Origin: Arenicellales bacterium
GTDB lineage: Bacteria > Pseudomonadota > Gammaproteobacteria > Arenicellales > JAHEKD01
DNA: 64,000 nt
Assembly: GCA_028284225.1 (NCBI GenBank)
Contig: JANQSD010000007.1
Location: 62,001 to 126,000, forward strand
Direction of reading: 5' to 3'
Numbering within the stretch: the first letter of the stretch is position 1; each line of letters starts with the position of its first letter. The position numbers and the translations under genes are program-made. Below are positions 58,695 to 64,000 of this stretch, in pieces. The notes beneath the pieces are model-generated. The model made no database searches. It saw only the letters and a program-made list of their open reading frames with translations, and was not told where the DNA came from.

Positions 58695-59543
58695 GTGAAA
58701 ACAAATCTGTTTAATAAAGCTGCTCCCCCAGCTATCCTCTATATTTGTCGTGACCGGCTGTTATTGAATTTATGCCAGAATGGCGAAAATCATATCAGTT
58801 TGAAATCGAATTACGACGACTTCGAGAATCTCCCGGCAAGTTTATTAAATGAAATCACAAAGGTCGTTACGTCTGGGGCACGGCTTGAACTGGTTGTCAT
58901 AGTGGCAGAGGATTTGTTGCTTTATTCACAACAAACGTTGCCGGCAAATATGTCCGGCAACGAAATTTGTGAGTTTCTGGCCCTGCAACAATCTCAGCGA
59001 CAAGCAGATTCAGGTGTACAGACCTATTACGATTATTTTATTTTGAAGCAATCAAGCGATAGTGTTGTCCTGGCTATGTTTGAAGCCAGAAAAGACACGC
59101 TAACAACCCTGCTCAGAGAATTTGAGAACCACGGTTTTGTGGTTGCTTTGGTGATTCCCCAGTTGCTGGTTATCATCAATCGATTGCTCGCTGATGGTCA
59201 GATAGAAACTGAAAGCAGTCATCTTATTTGTAATCTGAATCGTACTGTTTTCATCGCTGAGTTGAAAAACCACAAGCTGGCTGGTCTGCATCAGATACAT
59301 GTTGATCAAACAGAGTTTGATACAGTTATTCATAGCGAAATAAATACATATCTAAACCAGATCAAGACACGGCATATTATCACTGTCGGTATCGAAGTAA
59401 ACGAGTTGCATCTGCACGGTAAATATCACAACAATCAGTCACTTCGTTGTGAGTCAATTTGCGCTGATAGGGATATGCAATTACAAACTATAAACTGGAT
59501 GAAAGAGCAATATGATTTATATCAATCTGTTGCCATGGCGTGA
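58695..59543 (+). CDS. pilM: PilM-like type IV pilus assembly ATPase-fold protein (short, divergent)
   Basis: 282 residues, where PilM is normally about 350. Position before pilN, pilO and pilP, and the general SHS2/actin-like pattern (ICRDRLLLNLCQNGE, VVIVAEDLLLYSQQTL), support the name, but the typical PilM phosphate motifs are not visible. GTG start follows AAGGA. Overlaps pilN by 32 bp. Confidence 0.65.
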   Translation: MKTNLFNKAAPPAILYICRDRLLLNLCQNGENHISLKSNYDDFENLPASLLNEITKVVTSGARLELVVIVAEDLLLYSQQTLPANMSGNEICEFLALQQSQRQADSGVQTYYDYFILKQSSDSVVLAMFEARKDTLTTLLREFENHGFVVALVIPQLLVIINRLLADGQIETESSHLICNLNRTVFIAELKNHKLAGLHQIHVDQTEFDTVIHSEINTYLNQIKTRHIITVGIEVNELHLHGKYHNNQSLRCESICADRDMQLQTINWMKEQYDLYQSVAMA

Positions 59544-60054
59544 GTACAAGTTAAAACAACGGCGGTTGCAGTTTTTCATACAGGTCATGGTGGTGATATG
59601 TCTGTCATTAGTGGCGTGTGTTGCGGTTGGGTTTCATCATGGGCGGATAGTGCAGGATAAGCTTGTAGAAATGGACAAACTAAAATTCGAGAATCAACAG
59701 CTCATCGACGAAATGCAGGATTTCCAGATTCGTAAGCAGTCATACCAGCGCCAACAAACCACAATAGAGCGAGTTAATCATTTTGTCGACAGTAGAAGAG
59801 CCATTCCGGATTTGCTGCTGTTTTTACAAAAACAAAAGCTGGTATTTGATATCAACCATCTGTTGATAAATCAACATATTTTTAAACTGAAAGCGGTTGA
59901 TTCGTCGCCAGTTTCAGCCTTGTCGTTGCTCAATAAGCTTCGTAATCAATTTAATTTTTGTCAGGTCAGATTTATCCCTGATGACAGTCGGGATTTATCT
60001 GAGCAAATACTATTCGAACTAGAGGCAACTTTTTGTAATGAAAAAGGCGATTGA
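59512..60054 (+). CDS. pilN: Type IV pilus inner-membrane protein PilN
   Basis: 180 residues: the PilN signature INLLPWREYKLKQRR at the N-terminus, one membrane helix, then a coiled coil (KFENQQLIDEMQDFQIRKQS) and a small ferredoxin-like domain. Pairs with PilM in the cytoplasm and PilO in the periplasm. Confidence 0.85.
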   Translation: MIYINLLPWREYKLKQRRLQFFIQVMVVICLSLVACVAVGFHHGRIVQDKLVEMDKLKFENQQLIDEMQDFQIRKQSYQRQQTTIERVNHFVDSRRAIPDLLLFLQKQKLVFDINHLLINQHIFKLKAVDSSPVSALSLLNKLRNQFNFCQVRFIPDDSRDLSEQILFELEATFCNEKGD

Positions 60055-60601
60055 TCAGCTTGTTTGTGCTCCCTTAGTTTGGCGTATTGGCCTGTTAATC
60101 AGTGTCACAGTTCTTATAGGGTATTTTTTCTATCAGAATTTATTCGCTGGCCAGCTTGTTCAAATCCAACAACAGGATAGTCAGTTACTTGAGTTTAAAA
60201 ATCAAATCCAAAGCTATAGCGTGCAGCGTAACGATATTTTTAATGAAACAAAACTATTTTCTCAGCAAAATCAAGCGCTGCAGAAGCTCAATCAAATAAC
60301 AAAAAATTTCAATCGAAATGCTCCGGAGCAAAACTTGTTAAAAACAGCTTTAAGCGTGGATGTTAAACCGCAAGAGGTTCAAATCTCCGCAGCGCTTGCC
60401 GATGAGTTTGGGCAGTATTATTTAGTTAAGATCACCACAAAAAGTGATTTAGATAAAATAAGTCGTTTTTTAACGTTGTTGATAAATCAGGTTGAATTTG
60501 CCGTTTGGGAACGACTGGAAATTTCTAAACAGGTAAGCAGTTTTGATCTTAACCTTGCCGTTAGATACTATTTTGAGTTGCTGGATGAAACATCGGGTTA
60601 A
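60038..60601 (+). CDS. pilO: Type IV pilus inner-membrane protein PilO
   Basis: 187 residues: short cytoplasmic part, one membrane helix (IGLLISVTVLIGYFFYQNLF), coiled coil with many Gln and a C-terminal ferredoxin-like domain. Overlaps pilN and pilP. Sequence is weakly conserved, as usual for PilO. The name rests mainly on gene order and topology. Confidence 0.75.
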   Translation: MKKAIDQLVCAPLVWRIGLLISVTVLIGYFFYQNLFAGQLVQIQQQDSQLLEFKNQIQSYSVQRNDIFNETKLFSQQNQALQKLNQITKNFNRNAPEQNLLKTALSVDVKPQEVQISAALADEFGQYYLVKITTKSDLDKISRFLTLLINQVEFAVWERLEISKQVSSFDLNLAVRYYFELLDETSG

Positions 60602-61043
60602 TCAGCAAAATTTAGTTGGTTTACTGACGGTTTTGAACTTGTTATCGTCAGGTGCACAGCTGGCATTAGCCGAGAATATAAATCTTAAGGAAAACAATGT
60701 GATGCTCAAGTCAATCATGCTCAACGACAGTATTGATTTGACTAAAATATTCTCGCAGCCCAGGCTTGATAAATCTCAATTCAAACAAATCAAACCATCA
60801 ATTGAGAGCCCGGATTTGATTAGACTAGAGTTGGTCGGAACGTTGGTTATGGGGGAACAAAGCTCAGCCTGGGTTAAAGTCGGCCAGCAGGTTTATCAAT
60901 TGCGGCAGGGACAAACCATTCCAGGGTCTAAAATCCGAATAACTCAAATCCGTCCTGAGTCTGTTGTGATTAACACCTCAAAAACCTGTAACAGCTCAGT
61001 TCAATGTCATTCAACCATTAATATTCGGGATACATTATTTTGA
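60585..61043 (+). CDS. pilP: Type IV pilus periplasmic protein PilP
   Basis: 152 residues from ATG 60585, overlapping the pilO end. The C-terminal beta-domain matches PilP (LELVGTLVMGEQSSAWVKVG, VYQLRQGQTIPGSKIRITQI). A lipobox is not obvious. Normally followed by pilQ, but here aroK comes 70 bp later. Confidence 0.75.
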   Translation: MKHRVNQQNLVGLLTVLNLLSSGAQLALAENINLKENNVMLKSIMLNDSIDLTKIFSQPRLDKSQFKQIKPSIESPDLIRLELVGTLVMGEQSSAWVKVGQQVYQLRQGQTIPGSKIRITQIRPESVVINTSKTCNSSVQCHSTINIRDTLF

Positions 61044-61112
61044 GTATTTGATTCTCACTGCTCCTACAAATCTGTACAATGCGCCAGAGATAAACGTTGA
61101 TAACATAAGTGA

Positions 61113-61664
61113 ATGTCAACAGACATTAATGCAAATAGAATTTACCTGACCGGATTGATGGGTGTTGGGAAATCAACAATCGGCAAATGGTTAGCCAAGC
61201 AATTACGCTATCAGTTTTTAGACACTGACATAGAACTGCAAAAGCAGACCGGTGCCGACATTCCCTGGATTTTTGAGATCGAAGGTGAGCAGGGTTTTAG
61301 GGTTCGTGAAACCGGTGTGCTTAAGCAGTTGTCCGAGATTGACAATGCTGTCATTGCGACTGGTGGAGGTATTGTGTTGAATCAACAGAACCGCAAAATC
61401 ATGAATACAACAGGTGTTGTGATCTATTTGCAGGCACCTGTCGATTTGTTGTTAGAACGGACTCGCTTTAGTAAAAACAGGCCTTTATTGGAAGGCGTTG
61501 ACCGGCGCGCTAAATTTGAGGCATTAGTTAGGGAACGTGAGCCATTGTATAGAAGAACGGCAGATTTGATTGTGCGAACCAAGCGGGGTTCGCCCAAACG
61601 CATGGCCGGCAAATTGATTAGAGAAATTGGTAAATATGAAAGAAATAACCGTTCAACTGGATGA
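61113..61664 (+). CDS. aroK: Shikimate kinase
   Basis: 183 residues: Walker A GLMGVGKSTIGKWLA, the shikimate-binding FRVRETGVL, IATGGGIVL and lid motif RNRPLLEG-like (SKNRPLLEGVDRRAK). Phosphorylates shikimate in aromatic amino-acid synthesis. Overlaps aroB by 29 bp. Confidence 0.96.
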   Translation: MSTDINANRIYLTGLMGVGKSTIGKWLAKQLRYQFLDTDIELQKQTGADIPWIFEIEGEQGFRVRETGVLKQLSEIDNAVIATGGGIVLNQQNRKIMNTTGVVIYLQAPVDLLLERTRFSKNRPLLEGVDRRAKFEALVREREPLYRRTADLIVRTKRGSPKRMAGKLIREIGKYERNNRSTG

Positions 61665-62715
61665 ACGTTCTTACCCGATTTTTATTGGGCAGGGGCTGTT
61701 GCAACAGGCCGGGTTGCTGAAACCTTATATATCCGGTCAAAAGGTTTGTATCGTTTCCAATCAAACCGTCGCCGACTTGTATCTTGATCGTCTGCAATCC
61801 CAATTGACGGATTATCAGGTCAGCATTGTTCTAATTGAAGATGGTGAGCAGTACAAAAACATGGACAGTTTTAATCGGGTTGTTGACCATTTGCTGGAGC
61901 AAAATGTTGATCGTAAATCCACAGTAATTGCTTTGGGCGGTGGAGTTATCGGTGATTTAGCCGGATATGCAGCAGCCAGTTGCCTGCGCGGGATTAATTT
62001 TATTCAGATACCGACCACATTGCTGGCACAGGTTGATTCTTCTGTTGGCGGCAAAACCGGTGTTAACCACAGCCAGGGGAAGAATCTAATCGGGGCTTTT
62101 TACCAACCATCATGTGTGGTCGCTGATATCGATAGTTTATTCTCATTATCACAGCGTGAGTTTTCTGCTGGTATGGCTGAAGTGATTAAATATGGATTAA
62201 TCAGTGATGCTGATTTTTTCGATTGGTTGGAGGCTAATACTGACTCCATTAAATCGCTTGATAAACAGAAATTAGCACATATTGTTGCGCGCTCCTGCGA
62301 GATTAAAGCGGATGTTGTCTCACAAGATGAAAAAGAAAGCGGACTGCGGGCTATCCTGAACTATGGACATACCTTCGGTCACGCTATAGAAGCTGCGGTT
62401 GGGTATCAGGGCTGGTTGCACGGTGAAGCGATCAGTGCAGGCATGGTGATGGCGTCGAATTTATCTGCAGCCATGGGTGCATTAACCGAACAAAACCTCG
62501 ATCGTATTAAAAATTTATTCCAGGCTTTTGCACTGCCTATTCATCCACCTGCATCCATGAGTGCGGCTCAAATGAAGGCATTAATGTTACATGATAAAAA
62601 AACCATAGACGCGCAAGTGCGTTTGATTTTATTGCGTGCGATTGGTGATGCATACGTCAGTGCTGATTATTCACCGCAATTGCTTGATAAAATAATTACT
62701 GAAGCATTATCTTAG
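61636..62715 (+). CDS. aroB: 3-dehydroquinate synthase
   Basis: 359 residues from ATG 61636. A TTG three codons upstream is less likely. NAD-binding ALGGGVIGDLAGYAAA, the substrate and metal region VDSSVGGKTGVNHSQGKN, and the metal-ligand NYGHTFGHAIE. Converts DAHP to 3-dehydroquinate. Normal length. The aroK-aroB order is conserved in Gammaproteobacteria. Confidence 0.96.
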   Translation: MKEITVQLDERSYPIFIGQGLLQQAGLLKPYISGQKVCIVSNQTVADLYLDRLQSQLTDYQVSIVLIEDGEQYKNMDSFNRVVDHLLEQNVDRKSTVIALGGGVIGDLAGYAAASCLRGINFIQIPTTLLAQVDSSVGGKTGVNHSQGKNLIGAFYQPSCVVADIDSLFSLSQREFSAGMAEVIKYGLISDADFFDWLEANTDSIKSLDKQKLAHIVARSCEIKADVVSQDEKESGLRAILNYGHTFGHAIEAAVGYQGWLHGEAISAGMVMASNLSAAMGALTEQNLDRIKNLFQAFALPIHPPASMSAAQMKALMLHDKKTIDAQVRLILLRAIGDAYVSADYSPQLLDKIITEALS

Positions 62716-62817
62716 GATTATTAAGTTGATCTATAGTGATCTTTTTTAGTACAATTGCCTGCGATTATAACGCGTTGATTTAATTAAATTTTTACAGAAT
62801 GAACTGGAGATGAACGA

Positions 62818-63192
62818 GTGAAAAAATTTTTTGCGACGACAGCAGCGATGCTGGTGTTTTCACTACTGACAGGTTGTGTTGGTAACAAATATGGTTCGGC
62901 ATACATTGTCAGTAACCCACCAGGAGCCGAAGTGATTAACATGGATGATGGTACCATCCTGGGTGTGACGCCATTAAAGCAGGTTTGGCGTGACGAAGGT
63001 AAGCGTAAATTCGTTAATATTCAATTAGATAAGGAAGGCTATAAAGATAAAGCCACATCATTTTGGTTAACCTTAAAACACCGCACTCGCAAAAGTGCAG
63101 TTAATGATCCGCAGTTCGTAGAAGTGATTCTAGATTCTAAAAATTCAAACTCCAACTCAACCAGTGAGGACTCAACTAATGCTCTCGAGTAA
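62818..63192 (+). CDS. PEGA-domain lipoprotein
   Basis: 124 residues, GTG start with GGAGATGA upstream. Signal peptide with lipobox (LLTGC). A PEGA-like beta-domain follows (SAYIVSNPPGAEVINMDDGT, TPLKQVW). Sits where damX often lies. It is the first of two related lipoprotein genes that overlap by 14 bp. Confidence 0.8.
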   Translation: MKKFFATTAAMLVFSLLTGCVGNKYGSAYIVSNPPGAEVINMDDGTILGVTPLKQVWRDEGKRKFVNIQLDKEGYKDKATSFWLTLKHRTRKSAVNDPQFVEVILDSKNSNSNSTSEDSTNALE

Positions 63193-63547
63193 TTTGACCA
63201 AGATCGTAGTCGCAGGTGCCTGTGTCGCCTTATTAAGTGCCTGTTCCTCGACTCGAACTGTACCGTTTACCGTTCAATCTGACCCGTTAGGTGCACAGGT
63301 CATGCTCAAGCGTAAAGGTGAGGGCAACGTTCAGACAGATTGGGTCTGGCTAGGTAATACGCCGTTGACAACACAGCGCCAGTTCAGCAGCAAATATCTG
63401 GATAATGAGCATTCATTCGTTATCCAGGTCATGAAAGACGGTTATAGCACCCAGAAAAAAGAATGGTCTGGTAAACAAATCAAAAACGCCAGCAAAGGCG
63501 ACAATCGAATTTTCTGGAGCCCAAAGTTGATTGAAGTCAATCAGTAA
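63179..63547 (+). CDS. Second PEGA-domain lipoprotein
   Basis: 122 residues from ATG 63179. The start at 63164 lies further into the previous gene. Lipobox (LLSACSS), then VPFTVQSDPLGAQVMLKRKG and a PEGA-type beta domain. Similar in design to the protein before it, suggesting an old tandem duplication and possibly a joint envelope role. Confidence 0.8.
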   Translation: MLSSNLTKIVVAGACVALLSACSSTRTVPFTVQSDPLGAQVMLKRKGEGNVQTDWVWLGNTPLTTQRQFSSKYLDNEHSFVIQVMKDGYSTQKKEWSGKQIKNASKGDNRIFWSPKLIEVNQ

Positions 63548-63569
63548 AACACACAGTATGTTTGCAATA

Positions 63570-63598
63570 AAAGCACCGATTCGGTGCTTTTATTTTTT
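63570..63598 (+). terminator. Intrinsic terminator after the lipoprotein pair
   Basis: AAGCACCGA (63571-63579) pairs with TCGGTGCTT (63581-63589), followed by a T-rich stretch. It closes the pil-aro-lipoprotein transcription unit before pyrF. Confidence 0.85.
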
Positions 63599-63652
63599 GT
63601 ACAAACGGCTATTAAACAGTCGTAACACTCATGTAGAATACGATGCCGAAAT

Positions 63653-64000
63653 ATGAGTATGAAAAAAGAAATACCTAACCATGAACGGTTAATCATTGCG
63701 CTGGATGTCCCGGATATTGAACAAGCTAAAGCTCTAGTCAGCGAAATTTCCGACAGCGGTCATTTTTACAAAATTGGTCTGGAATTATTTATGACCGGTC
63801 AATTTTTTGATTTGCTTGACTGGTTAAGTGATCAGGATAAGAAAATATTTACTGATCTTAAGTTTTTCGATATTCCGCAAACGGTGGCGAGAGCGGTCAG
63901 TCAGCTTAACGGCAGGAATGTTTTTTTTGCCACTGTCCATGGTAATGATGGCATGATGAAAGCTGCAGCCGCAGCCAAACAAGATGTAAACATCCTGGCA
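63653..64000 (+). CDS. pyrF: Orotidine 5'-phosphate decarboxylase, N-terminal part (runs off the right edge)
   Basis: 116 codons from ATG 63653 to the window end, all in frame: LIIALDVPDIEQAKALV, YKIGLELFMTGQ, and the active-site block IFTDLKFFDIPQTVARA with the catalytic Asp/Lys tetrad residues. Converts OMP to UMP. The remaining half of the TIM barrel lies outside. Confidence 0.95.
   Translation, partial: MSMKKEIPNHERLIIALDVPDIEQAKALVSEISDSGHFYKIGLELFMTGQFFDLLDWLSDQDKKIFTDLKFFDIPQTVARAVSQLNGRNVFFATVHGNDGMMKAAAAAKQDVNILA

Overview
The window looks like a chromosomal segment of an AT-rich gammaproteobacterium. This rests on a pilMNOP-aroK-aroB-(lipoproteins)-pyrF gene order, a PBP1A gene divergent from pilM, a pqiA-pqiA-pqiB-pqiC operon, mtgA, a ycgN-type gene and many envelope proteins of Gram-negative type. 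I cannot name a genus. Base composition was judged by eye only.

1-15.3 kb is accessory DNA. The left edge holds the end of an ABC-F gene. A mobile-element module follows: a large serine recombinase (1889-3502, minus), a P-loop ATPase (3694-4956), a small HTH protein, a RuvC-like nuclease and a VirD4/TraG-like ATPase. Two features are unusual. A 15-bp motif (AGGATGGNNANTGTG) recurs outside the main genes and in at least two places forms inverted pairs with the same 9-bp spacing, flanking the recombinase and ATPase genes. Also, the HTH and RuvC-like genes each contain an in-frame UAG after which the frame stays coding-like. Next come an HTH protein with a perfect 40-bp palindrome upstream, a leader-peptide arrangement, small membrane proteins and a decayed second copy of the element (RuvC-like piece, 5' part of a VirD4-like gene, a foreign C-terminal tail, a tRNA-Phe 3' half). 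This region ends with a lipoprotein, a Fic protein with helically phased repeats upstream, and a dead Y1 transposase.

15.4-33.5 kb is a large inositol catabolism regulon. It contains a Gfo/Idh/MocA dehydrogenase, a porin and an RpiR repressor, then a tightly packed 13-gene operon (19246-31450): ABC importer, UspA, IolC-DUF2090, IolD, IolE, an IolB with a large in-frame internal deletion, IolG, a 60-codon ORF, a second IolC-like kinase, a full-length IolB-like isomerase and a class II (IolJ-like) aldolase. A satellite pair follows: a PhyH-type dioxygenase and another dehydrogenase. A 16-bp operator (T[AG]GAA-N6-TTC[CT]A) fills the -35/-10 spacer of the porin, importer-operon and dioxygenase promoters and also lies upstream of the RpiR gene, so the regulon can be read from the DNA. 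The last enzyme of the classical route, methylmalonate-semialdehyde dehydrogenase (IolA), is not in the window.

33.6-64 kb is mostly envelope and housekeeping DNA: a TetR-GST-SRPBCC cluster, unknown cysteine-rich proteins, a ClpP-fold membrane protein with a YcgN-type protein, mtgA, a 1151-residue Sel1/calcium-repeat/SPOR protein, a HugZ-like protein and a K+ channel-like protein. A tripartite RND efflux operon follows, whose outer-membrane factor carries an N-terminal ABC-substrate-binding-like domain. Then come a beta-barrel protein, the pqi operon, PBP1A, pilMNOP without pilQ, aroK, aroB, two PEGA lipoproteins and the start of pyrF, which runs off the right edge.
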